Assembly: GCF_003386095.1 (NCBI RefSeq)
Contig: NZ_QREG01000025.1
Span: 19,638 to 83,637, forward strand
Source of the DNA: Marinoscillum furvescens DSM 4134
GTDB lineage: Bacteria > Bacteroidota > Bacteroidia > Cytophagales > Cyclobacteriaceae
Length of the DNA: 64,000 nucleotides
Direction of reading: 5' to 3'
Both the position numbers and the translations under genes were made by a program. Under the pieces are notes generated by a model. That model did not search any database. It was not told where the DNA came from and was given only the letters and a program-made list of their open reading frames with translations. Positions 1 to 8,681 of this stretch are shown piece after piece. How positions within the stretch are numbered: position 1 is the stretch's first letter; each line of letters begins with the position of its first letter.

Positions 1-393
1 TTCTTCGTCCGGCGTACGGTCTCCATCTTCCACATCGATATTTACGGACTCTCCGCTATCATCTGTAAATGAGGTGTTTAGGCTGTAGGTTTCCAGTTTT
101 TTCTTACGAATAAAATCAATGGCATTGTTGGTAGCAATGCGAAAAAGCCAGGTGCTAAACGTATAGTCTTTTTTGAAGCGCGCCAGGTTTTTAAACGCTT
201 TGGCAAAAGCCTCTATGGTGAGGTCTTCCGCGTCATCTACATTGCGCACCATTTTTAGTATCATATGGTAAACAGGCTTTTTGTACCTGCTCATGAGTTC
301 GGCAAAAGCCGACTCGTCATTTTCCAGCGTAGCACGATCTATGAGTTTGAAATCTTTGAGTGCTTTATCTGAAAACTGCCTTTTTACTTCCAT
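1..393 (-). CDS. ECF-type RNA polymerase sigma factor (3' end off window)
   Basis: The reading frame is open from an ATG at 391-393 to the window edge, giving 131 residues and no stop. The N-terminal part carries the sigma-70 region 2 pattern: NDESAFAELMSRYKKPVYH, then RNVDDAEDLTIEAFAKAFKN, then FSTWLFRIATNNAIDFIRKK, which is the core- and -10-binding helix set of extracytoplasmic-function sigma factors. The visible C-terminus is acidic and looks like the linker before region 4, which lies outside the window. The start overlaps the end of the upstream glycosyltransferase by 10 bp, so the two are probably cotranscribed. Target genes cannot be inferred, and no anti-sigma gene is visible. Confidence 0.88.
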   Translation of the reverse strand, partial: MEVKRQFSDKALKDFKLIDRATLENDESAFAELMSRYKKPVYHMILKMVRNVDDAEDLTIEAFAKAFKNLARFKKDYTFSTWLFRIATNNAIDFIRKKKLETYSLNTSFTDDSGESVNIDVEDGDRTPDEE

Positions 394-1484
394 CTAGTCG
401 TTCGTTCAAATCTCGCTCTGATACCTATCAGAGGTAATAAAATCGCATAGCAGAAATCCAGTAACAAAAACCAGCGTAGCTGAAATGGTAACCCTGTCTT
501 ATAGGCGATTTTCTTGAAAAATAGTCCTTTTACCAGTACCAACAAGCCGAACAAAACAATAATTCTCTCTGGCGCCGGAAAAATACAGATCAAATATAGC
601 CAACTCAGCCATACAAGTGCATGAAGACTCATGCGAATCATGTGGTTTCGCTTGATCTGTGGCTGATAGTGCTTGCCAACGGAAAAGTGTCTTGTTTTTT
701 GCTTGAGATATCCTTTCAATGTACGTTTTGGATACGAATAGGTTAAGCTTTGATGACCAAAATTTACAACTGTATTGGACGGTGTTGAGAGCTTTTGTAC
801 CAGTAGGTCATCGTCACCACCGAGTACATTTTCGTGTGGCGCAAAGCCTTTGCTGGCTAAAAAAGCTTCCTTTTTATAAGCGATGTTACGCCCCACACCC
901 ATATAGGCATTGCCAGAAAGAGCTGCAGCGAAATAGTGGATTGCGGTTTGAAAGGTTTCATATCCGGTGAGAGCTCCTATTGCAGTTCCATTGTGGTAAT
1001 ATGCTCCTGCCCCCAAAATCAGTTCTACATCCTTGTGCATGTGGATAGCAAAACTGTTTACCCATTCGTCACTGGCAGGGAGGCAGTCTGCGTCTGTCAA
1101 AAGTACCCATTCACCAGCGGCTTTATGGATCGCTTGCGAAATGCCATGTTTTTTAGGGTGAATGCCATGAGGCACTTCCTCGATGGCAATGGTCTGTAAG
1201 CGTGGGTCGCTGAAAGTACTCACGATTTTCTGACTAGCATCTGTACACCGATCTAAAACCAGGATGATTTCTAACTGCAGATACTTTTGAGCTAAAAGTG
1301 CAGGTATCAAATGGGGTAGGTGATGGGCCTCATTGTGTGCACAAACGATCACGGTCACCCGTGGTTGTATGCCTGAAGGAGAGGGCATGGAGTAGGTAAT
1401 TACCTTCCATACGACAGGTGCCAGCAGAAAAATATGAGCTCCAATCAGGACGTAAAACAATATTTCATGGAAATGAACTACCAT
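384..1484 (-). CDS. Membrane-associated family 2 glycosyltransferase
   Basis: The 366-residue protein has one hydrophobic segment near residues 8-30, a GT-A catalytic domain, and two or three hydrophobic segments at the C-terminus. The GT2 signatures are VTVIVCAHNEAHHLP (nucleotide-sugar binding), LLTDADC (DXD-like metal site), GGDDDLL (acceptor/catalytic Asp region) and QKTRHF, a QxxRW-like element. The enzyme probably transfers a sugar to a lipid or envelope polysaccharide at the cytoplasmic membrane; donor and acceptor are unknown. It overlaps the downstream sigma factor gene by 10 bp and diverges from tgt. Confidence 0.85.
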   Translation of the reverse strand: MVVHFHEILFYVLIGAHIFLLAPVVWKVITYSMPSPSGIQPRVTVIVCAHNEAHHLPHLIPALLAQKYLQLEIILVLDRCTDASQKIVSTFSDPRLQTIAIEEVPHGIHPKKHGISQAIHKAAGEWVLLTDADCLPASDEWVNSFAIHMHKDVELILGAGAYYHNGTAIGALTGYETFQTAIHYFAAALSGNAYMGVGRNIAYKKEAFLASKGFAPHENVLGGDDDLLVQKLSTPSNTVVNFGHQSLTYSYPKRTLKGYLKQKTRHFSVGKHYQPQIKRNHMIRMSLHALVWLSWLYLICIFPAPERIIVLFGLLVLVKGLFFKKIAYKTGLPFQLRWFLLLDFCYAILLPLIGIRARFERTTRWK

Positions 1485-1550
1485 TGGTGGTAAAGATAGA
1501 AGGCGGGGATGGGGGTTATTCGGATTGGTCCAACTATTTTTGCCGCATTT

Positions 1551-2681
1551 ATGGATTTTAGCTTACAACATACCGACCCAAAGTCTAAGGCAAGAGCAGG
1601 TGTAGTCACTACTGATCATGGTCAGATCGAAACGCCAATTTTTATGCCGGTGGGCACAGCGGGTACAGTCAAAGCTGTACATCAGCGTGAAATTAAGGAA
1701 GATATTGCTGCGGAAATCATCCTGGGCAATACCTATCATTTGTACTTACGCCCCGGCCTGGAGGTGATACAAGCCGCTGGCGGACTTCATAAATTCAATG
1801 GCTGGGATCGGCCGATACTTACCGATAGTGGAGGGTATCAGGTGTATTCGCTGGGAGACAATCGTAAAATTACCGAGAAAGGTGTGCGCTTTAAATCTCA
1901 CATTGATGGCTCCATGCATGATTTCACACCGGAGCGGGTCATGGACATTCAGCGTGTGATTGGTGCAGATATCATTATGGCTTTTGATGAGTGTACGCCC
2001 TATCCATGTGAGCGCAAGTATGCGGAGGATTCTATGCATATGACCCATCGTTGGCTCAAAAGGTGTATCGATCATTTTGATCAAACGGAGCCAGTATATG
2101 ATTACAGTCAGACACTTTTCCCTATTGTGCAAGGGAGCACTTACCCTGATTTGCGCAGGCAGTCTGCAGAGTTTATCGCTGAGCAGGGAAGGGAGGGTAA
2201 TGCCATCGGTGGTCTATCGGTGGGAGAGCCGCATGAAGATATGTATGCCATGACTGAGCTAGTATGTGATATCTTACCGAAGGATAAACCGCGCTACCTT
2301 ATGGGGGTAGGCACACCGGAAAACATCCTGGAATGCATTGCGTTGGGAGTGGATATGTTTGATTGTGTGATGCCAACACGGAACGCTCGCAATGGCATGC
2401 TTTTTACCAGTGAAGGAATTATCAATATTAAAAATGAACGCTGGAAGTCGGATTTTAGTCCGATTGATCCTGAGATTGGAGGCTATGTGTCCACTTTTTA
2501 TACCAGAGCGTATCTGAGACACCTCATCATGAGCAAAGAAATGTTGGGAGCGCAGATATGTAGTGTGCACAATCTTACGTTTTACCTGTGGCTGGTAAAG
2601 CAGGCACGCGAACAAATAAAAGCCGGTACATTTGCTAGCTGGAAAAACCAAATGGTTAAAAAAGTAACCACTCGCTTGTGA
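1551..2681 (+). CDS. tgt: Queuine/preQ1 tRNA-guanine transglycosylase
   Basis: Tgt exchanges guanine-34 in GUN-anticodon tRNAs for the queuosine precursor preQ1. The ATG at 1551 gives 376 residues and begins MDFSLQHTDPKSKARAG, the usual family start; an upstream ATG at 1509 would add 14 unlikely residues. TDSGGYQVYSL contains the active-site Asp (D92), GGLSVGE is the base-binding loop, and MFDCVMPTRNARNG contains the nucleophile (D271). The zinc-binding cysteines of the classical enzyme (CxCxxC near residue 310) are absent, although the distal His (H340) remains. The stop codon overlaps the GTG start of the next gene. Confidence 0.95.
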   Translation: MDFSLQHTDPKSKARAGVVTTDHGQIETPIFMPVGTAGTVKAVHQREIKEDIAAEIILGNTYHLYLRPGLEVIQAAGGLHKFNGWDRPILTDSGGYQVYSLGDNRKITEKGVRFKSHIDGSMHDFTPERVMDIQRVIGADIIMAFDECTPYPCERKYAEDSMHMTHRWLKRCIDHFDQTEPVYDYSQTLFPIVQGSTYPDLRRQSAEFIAEQGREGNAIGGLSVGEPHEDMYAMTELVCDILPKDKPRYLMGVGTPENILECIALGVDMFDCVMPTRNARNGMLFTSEGIINIKNERWKSDFSPIDPEIGGYVSTFYTRAYLRHLIMSKEMLGAQICSVHNLTFYLWLVKQAREQIKAGTFASWKNQMVKKVTTRL

Positions 2682-3760
2682 AAAAAATTGATCTCTACAT
2701 TCTGAAGAAAATCCTGAGCACGTTCGTGTTTGTGGTGTTTTTGCTGGTATTGATTATCTGTGTGATAGACTTTACTGAAAAGAATGACGACTTCATGCAG
2801 AATGACGTCAGTAGAGCTCAAATCTTCAAATATTACCTGACCTTATTCCCTTATTTTGCCATTTTGCTTACGCCGATCACGGCTTTTATCGCCACGGTAT
2901 TTGTGACTGCTAAAATGGCTGCTCAGACAGAAATCGTTGCTATTTTAGCCTCAGGGGTGAGTTTCAGGCGTATGCTATTGCCATATCTGGTGGCAGCTAC
3001 CATCATTGCGGCTTTTAGCTTCAGTTTTATGGGTTATGTGATTCCTGATGCCAATAAATACCGCATCAATTTTGAGCTGACCTACCTGAAAAAACCGTTT
3101 TTCTATTCAGATCGCAACATTCACCTAAAAATTGGTGAAAATGATTACATCTACATCGATCGATACAACAATCAACGGGATATAGGTTACACTGTGACGC
3201 TGGAGCGGATAGTGGATGAGCGACTTGAAGATAAAATCACGGCAAAACGAATTCATTGGGATACGGCTACCAACAAATGGAGTTTGAAAAACTGGCAGCG
3301 GCGAGAAGTTTTCGATGACTATGAGCGCATTACTTCTGATGGTGCGGCTAGTGACCTGGACACTATGCTCAATCTCACGCCGGCAGATTTTCAAAATAAG
3401 GAACGCTTACAAGAGACTCTTACGCTACCGGAGTTGAATGACTATATCGCCTTGCAGCAAAGCCGGGGAGCGGATGATGTAGGCTTGTATCAAATAGAGA
3501 AATACATTCGCTATATGCAGCCCTTTGGAGTGATTATACTTTGCTTCATCGGGGTGGTGGTCTCCGCCAAAAAATCCAGAAGGGGCACAGGGTTTCAAAT
3601 CGCACTTGGCTTCTTGATAGCCTTTGTATTCATTATCTTTTTTATCCTGGCTCGGGCTATAGCCGAAGCAGGCTCCATGAATCCGATTTTTGCAGTCTGG
3701 ATACCAAACATCATTTTCAGTTGTATAGGGTTGCTGCTGTATAACACGGTCCCAAGATGA
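2678..3760 (+). CDS. LptF/LptG-family permease (YjgP/YjgQ)
   Basis: This 360-residue inner-membrane protein belongs to the family of ABC permeases that extract lipopolysaccharide for transport to the outer membrane. The pattern is three N-terminal transmembrane segments (about 12-32, 50-75, 97-118), a large periplasmic jellyroll-like region (about 120-275), and three C-terminal segments ending near residue 358. The motif around QTEIVAILASGVSFRRML is the coupling helix region typical of LptF/G. Bacteroidota often carry one or two such genes, and I cannot decide between LptF and LptG. The start is GTG, overlapping the tgt stop by 4 bp, and the stop overlaps the next ATG, so the three genes look translationally coupled. 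Confidence 0.9.
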   Translation: MKKIDLYILKKILSTFVFVVFLLVLIICVIDFTEKNDDFMQNDVSRAQIFKYYLTLFPYFAILLTPITAFIATVFVTAKMAAQTEIVAILASGVSFRRMLLPYLVAATIIAAFSFSFMGYVIPDANKYRINFELTYLKKPFFYSDRNIHLKIGENDYIYIDRYNNQRDIGYTVTLERIVDERLEDKITAKRIHWDTATNKWSLKNWQRREVFDDYERITSDGAASDLDTMLNLTPADFQNKERLQETLTLPELNDYIALQQSRGADDVGLYQIEKYIRYMQPFGVIILCFIGVVVSAKKSRRGTGFQIALGFLIAFVFIIFFILARAIAEAGSMNPIFAVWIPNIIFSCIGLLLYNTVPR

Positions 3761-4671
3761 CGCAGGAAACCAAAGACTTTGCGTTTCTTCATTTCATAGT
3801 TCTCATTTGGGGATTTACAGCCATTCTAGGGGTGATGATTGATTTACCCTCGGTGGAAATGGTCTTTTTTCGCACGTTAATTGCGTCAGTGGGGCTTTTG
3901 GTGCTGGTTTATTTTCGAAAAAAGTCTTTCACCTTTCATCGAAGAAAAGATTATCTGGTAATCCTGGGAACTGGAGGGCTGATTGCCGCCCATTGGATTT
4001 TGTTTTTCTTATCTGCCCGCGTAGCTAATGTCTCGGTCTGTTTGGCAGGTATGGCTACCTGTTCGCTTTGGACGAGTATTTTGGAACCTATTGCTTATCG
4101 CCGGAAGGTCAAAGCCTTTGAAGTGATCCTGAGCGTCATAGCATTCATCGGTATTGTGGTGATCTACAATGTGGAATTTGACTATTTTCTCGGGCTTGTA
4201 TTGGCAGTGATTTCAGCATTTATTAGTGCATGGTTTACTGTGATCAATGGTAAACTCACTAAGCGGTATGATCCGTTTGTGATTACTTTCTATGAGATGA
4301 TTGGCGCCACGCTTTCGATTGCTTTGTTTTTCCCGATCTATTTGCAGCTGGAAGGGGTGTCTGGTTTGGCCTTGTCCCCAACTTTGGCTGATTGGGGGTA
4401 TTTGCTGATTTTAGGGTTGGTTTGTACCGTATATGCTTATTCCTATTCCGTAAAGCTCATGCAGCGTCTATCTGCATTTTCTGTCAATCTTACGGTAAAC
4501 CTGGAGCCTGTATACGGGATAGTGATGGCGCTCATTTTCTTTCCGGAAACAGAGCAAATGACCAGTGGGTTTTACCTCGGCACAGGATTGATCCTAACTT
4601 CTGTATTGCTTTATCCGTTGATCAATAAGGCAATGAAACGCAAAGCGCTGGAAACAGATAATCTGCGATAA
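3757..4671 (+). CDS. DMT superfamily (EamA) permease
   Basis: The 304-residue protein has about ten hydrophobic helices in two EamA repeats (roughly 8-140 and 150-290), the drug/metabolite transporter layout. The first repeat includes FFRTLIASVGLLVLVYFRKK and the second LNLTVNLEPVYGIVMALIFF, where the NLEPV element is typical of EamA exporters. The substrate is unknown; the family covers amino acids, nucleobases and other small metabolites. The ATG overlaps the stop of the LptF/G-like gene by 4 bp, so it is the last gene of the tgt operon. Confidence 0.88.
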   Translation: MTQETKDFAFLHFIVLIWGFTAILGVMIDLPSVEMVFFRTLIASVGLLVLVYFRKKSFTFHRRKDYLVILGTGGLIAAHWILFFLSARVANVSVCLAGMATCSLWTSILEPIAYRRKVKAFEVILSVIAFIGIVVIYNVEFDYFLGLVLAVISAFISAWFTVINGKLTKRYDPFVITFYEMIGATLSIALFFPIYLQLEGVSGLALSPTLADWGYLLILGLVCTVYAYSYSVKLMQRLSAFSVNLTVNLEPVYGIVMALIFFPETEQMTSGFYLGTGLILTSVLLYPLINKAMKRKALETDNLR

Positions 4672-4702
4672 GTAAGAATTTTTTCACTAATCCAATTTTT
4701 AA

Positions 4703-5023
4703 ATGCTTATCACTACAACAAACAACGTAGAAGGAAAACAGATCACAGATTACTATGGCATGGTCACGGGGGAGGCCATCATAGGAGCTAATATTTTTAA
4801 AGACTTTTTTGCTGCCATCACCGATGTGGTGGGCGGGCGCTCAGGTGCTTACGAACGTGCGCTGAAAGACGCAAAAGATATCGCCATGAAAGAGATGCAG
4901 GAGCGTGCTCAGGCCATGGGTGCAAATGCTGTGATAGCCGTGGATCTTGATTATGAGACCGTAGGCAAAGACTCTGGTATGCTGATGGTTAGTGCCAGTG
5001 GTACGGCAGTTCGCCTGGCGTAA
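4703..5023 (+). CDS. YbjQ/UPF0145 family protein
   Basis: The 106-residue protein matches the small YbjQ (putative heavy-metal-binding, UPF0145) family. It starts [19 protein letters not shown], has [15 protein letters not shown] and [15 protein letters not shown] in the middle, and ends with [16 protein letters not shown], the family's pentamer-forming beta core. The biochemical role of this family is not established. It lies 31 bp after the DMT permease and may be the tail of that operon or a separate unit. Confidence 0.88.
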   Translation: MLITTTNNVEGKQITDYYGMVTGEAIIGANIFKDFFAAITDVVGGRSGAYERALKDAKDIAMKEMQERAQAMGANAVIAVDLDYETVGKDSGMLMVSASGTAVRLA

Positions 5024-5052
5024 AATATCTAATACATATAGAACGGTTTTGT

Positions 5053-5087
5053 GGTAAGTGGTGTTTAGATTCTAAACACCCCTTACC
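5053..5087. promoter_or_regulatory. 35-bp near-perfect inverted repeat abutting a start codon
   Basis: The left arm (5053-5069) and right arm (5071-5087) are 17 nt each, match at 16 of 17 positions and are separated by one base. The right arm ends directly at the ATG of the following gene at 5088, and the flanking t5052/a5088 pair extends the stem. In RNA this would fold into a hairpin covering the region where the ribosome binds; in DNA it is a large operator-like dyad. No T-run follows, so a simple terminator is unlikely. Confidence 0.7.
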
Positions 5088-6335
5088 ATGAACGTTTACG
5101 CCTTCATTATCCCCATCGTATTGGTGCTACTACTGGCTGAGATTATCTACAGCATTCGCACCAAAAACGGAATGTATCCGTTTCAGGATACCGTTACAAA
5201 TATCGCCACAGGTATTGGCAATCAATGTGTCAATCTGGCTGTGGCTTTTTTTGTTTATAAGTGGTATGGTTGGCTCTATCAGTTTGCCCCGTGGGAAATC
5301 CCGGCCACCTGGTACTGGCTCCTGATTCTGCTTATTTTCCAGGACTTTATCTTTTACTGGTTTCACCGGATAGGTCATACCATCAATATCTTCTGGGCGG
5401 CGCATATGCCACATCATTCCTCTGAAGAGCTCAATTTATCGGTTGGAATTCGTGCCAGTTTTACTCAGCGCCTTTTTCAATTTCTATTTTTCGATTGGAT
5501 TTTGGTATTGGTCGGGTTTTCGCCTGAAATGGTCTATGCCATGGCTGCCGTCCACTTGCTGCTGGCGTATTGGCACCACACTCAGCTAATCAAAAAGCTT
5601 GGCTGGTTTGAAAAGTTTTTTGTGACGCCTTCTCATCATCGGGTTCACCATGGTGTAAACCCTCAATACCTGGATAAAAACTACTCCGAGTTTTTAATCA
5701 TTTGGGATAAGCTATTTGGGACGTTCGAAGAAGAGCGTGAAGAGGTGTGCTATGGGGTGACGCATCCGCCCAGGACCTGGGACCCTATTTTTATCAATTT
5801 TCAGTATTGGAAGCAGCTTTGGGATGATGCGGTAGCTACTCGCAGTTGGTGGGATAAGGTACGGCTTTGGTTTATGCCACTAGGATGGAGGCCTCCAGAT
5901 TTGCGTACCAACGAAAAAAAGCAACTGGGCTACACCCGAAAGGAGCAAGTGAAGTATGTAAGCAAGCAGTATAAGGGTGTACGGCCATATTTGATTGTGC
6001 AGATCGTGCTGGCTATGGCTTATCTGATGGTGACTGTAGACTTGTCTAATCCATTGACTTATGTGCATCGCCTGGTACTTTCCATTGGCGTTTTTCTAAT
6101 GATTATTGCCTGGGGAGGATTGCTACAAGCACGGCGCTGGTCATTAGGTGTGGAAGTGCTGCGGTTGGTTTACATGGCTATTGCCCTTGTAGTTGTTTTA
6201 GATTTCGCCGGGATGATGGCCTATACCAGCTGGCTGACCATAGTAGCAGGTCTATGTGCAGGTGGTAGTATTTTGTATTGTACTTTTTTTGTGAAAAAGA
6301 AAGAGTTGGAAAGCCCTCAGCTAGCTTATAGCTGA
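5088..6335 (+). CDS. Sterol desaturase / fatty acid hydroxylase superfamily protein
   Basis: This is a 415-residue integral membrane di-iron enzyme. The histidine clusters that bind the metal pair are visible: HRIGH near residue 90, HMPHH near residue 107, HHTQ near residue 163 and HHRVHH near residue 185. These sit between hydrophobic helices at the N-terminus (2-20, 40-60, 72-92). After the catalytic region there is an extra C-terminal set of about four hydrophobic helices (about 300-405) that typical ~280-residue members lack. The family hydroxylates or desaturates lipids; the exact substrate is unknown, and an alkylglycerol or membrane lipid is possible. It converges with and overlaps ispE by 10 bp. 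Confidence 0.88.
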   Translation: MNVYAFIIPIVLVLLLAEIIYSIRTKNGMYPFQDTVTNIATGIGNQCVNLAVAFFVYKWYGWLYQFAPWEIPATWYWLLILLIFQDFIFYWFHRIGHTINIFWAAHMPHHSSEELNLSVGIRASFTQRLFQFLFFDWILVLVGFSPEMVYAMAAVHLLLAYWHHTQLIKKLGWFEKFFVTPSHHRVHHGVNPQYLDKNYSEFLIIWDKLFGTFEEEREEVCYGVTHPPRTWDPIFINFQYWKQLWDDAVATRSWWDKVRLWFMPLGWRPPDLRTNEKKQLGYTRKEQVKYVSKQYKGVRPYLIVQIVLAMAYLMVTVDLSNPLTYVHRLVLSIGVFLMIIAWGGLLQARRWSLGVEVLRLVYMAIALVVVLDFAGMMAYTSWLTIVAGLCAGGSILYCTFFVKKKELESPQLAYS

Positions 6336-7114
6336 AAACAGGTGTAATCGGTGAGCTCTGGTTTAGACTTGAATAGACCATATACGGTAGACCCTGATCC
6401 CGTCATGGATGCATAAAGTGCGCCTGCATTATACAGGTCTTCCTTTGCTGATGTGATGGCTGGATGGTTTGGGCAAACCGATGCTTCGAAATCATTTAAT
6501 AAGACGCCTTTCCATTGGTGTATCGGTTCTGCCAATACACTGGTGAGCTCGTTTTTAGGTGTTGTGGGTATCACATTGGCGTAGGCTTCTTTTGTACCGA
6601 TATGAATGCCAGGGTGTTTTAGTGCTATCCAGTAGCCAGATAAGTCCAGGTCCGTTTGGGAGAAAGTAGTACCCGTTCCGGTGGCTATCGTAGGCAGGTT
6701 TTCTATAAAAAAGGGACAATCACTTCCCAGTTTTGCTGCATAGCCTTGTAAGTCAGTGGTGCTAAGCTGTAGCTCAAAGAGCTCATTCAGTACTTTTAGG
6801 GTAAACGCTCCATCTGCAGAGCCACCGCCAAGTCCTGCGCCCATAGGAATGACTTTGTGCAAGTGAATGTGCACGGGTGGTAGCTTAAATGCAACGTTCA
6901 AGAGCTCGTAAGCCTTTACACAGAGGTTGCCGCTGGCATCTCCGGGGATTTCAAGTCCGGTGCTGGTGAATCGAAAAGTGTCAGCAGGGATAATTTCTAA
7001 AACGTCTTTCCAGGGAATGGGGTAGAAGCAGCTCTCAATGTTGTGGTAGCCATCAGGTCGTCTGCTGAGAATGTAGAGGCCGAGGTTTATTTTGGCGTTT
7101 GGAAAAGACAGCAT
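6326..7114 (-). CDS. ispE: 4-diphosphocytidyl-2-C-methyl-D-erythritol kinase
   Basis: IspE phosphorylates CDP-methylerythritol in the non-mevalonate isoprenoid pathway. The 262-residue GHMP kinase begins FPNAKINLGLYILSRRPDGYH, the substrate-binding start of the family. It carries the ATP-binding loop PMGAGLGGGSADGA and ends with the third GHMP motif MTGSGSTVYGLF. The length is slightly short but normal for Bacteroidota. It lies 43 bp downstream of fabI, separated by a terminator hairpin, and overlaps the opposing fatty-acid hydroxylase gene by 10 bp. Confidence 0.95.
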   Translation of the reverse strand: MLSFPNAKINLGLYILSRRPDGYHNIESCFYPIPWKDVLEIIPADTFRFTSTGLEIPGDASGNLCVKAYELLNVAFKLPPVHIHLHKVIPMGAGLGGGSADGAFTLKVLNELFELQLSTTDLQGYAAKLGSDCPFFIENLPTIATGTGTTFSQTDLDLSGYWIALKHPGIHIGTKEAYANVIPTTPKNELTSVLAEPIHQWKGVLLNDFEASVCPNHPAITSAKEDLYNAGALYASMTGSGSTVYGLFKSKPELTDYTCFQL

Positions 7115-7124
7115 AGAGGAAGTG

Positions 7125-7150
7125 AAAAAGGGTGTCCGTGGACACCCTTT
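7125..7150 (-). terminator. Terminator of fabI
   Basis: An 11-bp perfect palindrome (7127-7137 with 7140-7150, core GGGTGTCC/GGACACCC) is followed on the minus strand by five T. It lies between the fabI stop and the ispE start, so part of the transcription from fabI probably ends here, possibly with read-through into ispE. Confidence 0.7.
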
Positions 7151-7157
7151 GATTTAT

Positions 7158-7970
7158 TTATTTGCCCATTTGTTCGATGATCTCCTCAGAGATACCTGTC
7201 ATGGAGTAGCCTCCATCGTGGTATAGGTTCTGCATAGTGATCATGCGGCTAAGGTCTGAAAACAAGAAGATGCAGTAGTTGGCACAGTCACCAGCGAGGG
7301 CATTGCCTAGCGGAGACATCTTGTCTGCAAAATCAAAGAATGAATCAAACCCACCGATTCCTGAACCAGCTGTGGTTTTAGTCGGTGACTGAGAAATAGT
7401 GTTTACTCGTACCTTTTTAGACTTACCAAGTCTATAGCCGTATCCTCTGGCAATAGACTCGAGCACCGCTTTGGCATCAGCCATGTCCGTGTAAAATGGA
7501 TAGGTACGCTGAGCTGCTATGTATGACAACCCTACCACAGATCCCCACTCGCTCAAAGCGTCCTGCTTTTCAGCCACGTGCATCATCTTGTGAAAAGAAA
7601 GGGCAGAGACGTCTAGCGATTTTTGGAACCAGTCATAGTTCAGCTCGCCGTAGCTGCGGCCTTTACGGATGTTTGGTGACATACCGATAGAGTGCAGTAC
7701 AAAATCTATTTTACCACCCAGTACTTCTTGAGATTTTGAAAATAGGTTTTCAAGTTCTTCCACAGATGTGGCGTCTGCAGGGATGATTTCACTTCCAGTT
7801 TTTTCAGCAAGTTCATTGATCTTGCCCATACGCATAGCGATAGGTGCATTGGTCAGGGTGAAAGTAGCTCCTTCTTCATGCGCTCGCTGTGCCACGTGCC
7901 ATGCGATGGAGTTTTCGTCTAACGCCCCTGATATAATTCCTCGTTTTCCTGCTAGTAAGTTATTGGCCAT
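7158..7970 (-). CDS. fabI: Enoyl-[acyl-carrier-protein] reductase (NADH)
   Basis: FabI reduces enoyl-ACP in the last step of fatty acid elongation. The ATG at 7970 gives 270 residues beginning MANNLLAGKRGIISGALDE; an ATG at 8000 would add ten unlikely residues. The FabI-type dinucleotide motif GALDENSIAW is present. The catalytic set Y150, Y160 and K167 matches the E. coli Y146/Y156/K163 arrangement, in a YIAAQRTYPFYTDMADAK context. GMSPN and SPTKTTAGSGI are further family elements. A promoter-like sequence lies 28-59 bp upstream and a terminator follows. Confidence 0.96.
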   Translation of the reverse strand: MANNLLAGKRGIISGALDENSIAWHVAQRAHEEGATFTLTNAPIAMRMGKINELAEKTGSEIIPADATSVEELENLFSKSQEVLGGKIDFVLHSIGMSPNIRKGRSYGELNYDWFQKSLDVSALSFHKMMHVAEKQDALSEWGSVVGLSYIAAQRTYPFYTDMADAKAVLESIARGYGYRLGKSKKVRVNTISQSPTKTTAGSGIGGFDSFFDFADKMSPLGNALAGDCANYCIFLFSDLSRMITMQNLYHDGGYSMTGISEEIIEQMGK

Positions 7971-7997
7971 GTTATTATGGTTTGATTTTTTCGGGTC

Positions 7998-8029
7998 CAA
8001 AAATAGACCAAATTAGCTGTACGAACAAT
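7998..8029 (-). promoter_or_regulatory. Putative Bacteroidota-type promoter of fabI
   Basis: On the minus strand ATTG (8026-8029) is followed after 20 nt by TATTTTTG (7998-8005), which matches the TTTG / TAnnTTTG consensus of the primary sigma factor of this phylum. The implied start of transcription is about 20 nt before the fabI ATG. This is pattern evidence only. Confidence 0.4.
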
Positions 8030-8051
8030 CTTAATCTAAAGGCATTGACAA

Positions 8052-8672
8052 TCAGATGCTTTTTACAGCATACCAGTAGCTAGCACCTCTTCCTGTTTCC
8101 TGGAAAATTGCCTTGTCACCGGGAGTATAGTCAATGCACCCTTCATACTTTCCGGGTACAGGCATGTGCTTAAAGGCAGTTTTGGCAACCTCTTCAGAGG
8201 AGAGATATCCCCAGATAGTGAGTTGCTTGATCATCACATAATAGTGCTCTCCTGATTTTTCACCCCTATCTACTGCCGCTCGATGCGCCTTTGCCGCTGC
8301 TTCTAGCTGCAGGCATAGATTTGTTTGTTCTTCAGGCGACAGCTGGTCATAGGTTTTGCTGAACTGCTTGTCACACAGATCCGTTACCGCTTTTAAGCCA
8401 TCCAGAAATATCTGTTGTTCCTCTGGGGTGTAAAATGCGCTCACAATGTCGTTGATAAAATTCCCTACATCTACCTGCCTTGCCCCTGGAGAATCAGCCG
8501 TGGTAGGCAGCAAGGTTTCTCCAAGGTCATTTAGTAATTTGATCTTTCGGTCGTTTAGGATACCGGAAACCGGCGGAGCCTCTGTGGAACAACCGGATAA
8601 AAATGCCTGTGCGCCCACAATGGTACCTCCAAACAGTACTCCGAGCGATTGTAATGCTTCTCTTCTTTTCAT
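8052..8672 (-). CDS. Gluconate 2-dehydrogenase subunit 3 family Tat lipoprotein
   Basis: The 206-residue protein begins MKRREALQSLGVLFGG and reaches a lipobox-like LSGC at about residue 28, so it looks like a twin-arginine-exported lipoprotein. The rest matches the small gamma-type subunit that accompanies GMC-family membrane sugar dehydrogenases: LLNDLGETLLPTTADSPGA, then YTPEEQQIFLDGL, and a TIWGYLSSE...YEGC segment near the end. In known complexes this subunit carries its folded flavoprotein partner through the Tat pathway. It follows the GMC gene by 9 bp, so the two form one unit. No cytochrome subunit is adjacent. Confidence 0.88.
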   Translation of the reverse strand: MKRREALQSLGVLFGGTIVGAQAFLSGCSTEAPPVSGILNDRKIKLLNDLGETLLPTTADSPGARQVDVGNFINDIVSAFYTPEEQQIFLDGLKAVTDLCDKQFSKTYDQLSPEEQTNLCLQLEAAAKAHRAAVDRGEKSGEHYYVMIKQLTIWGYLSSEEVAKTAFKHMPVPGKYEGCIDYTPGDKAIFQETGRGASYWYAVKSI

Positions 8673-8681
8673 GGGTTCGGA

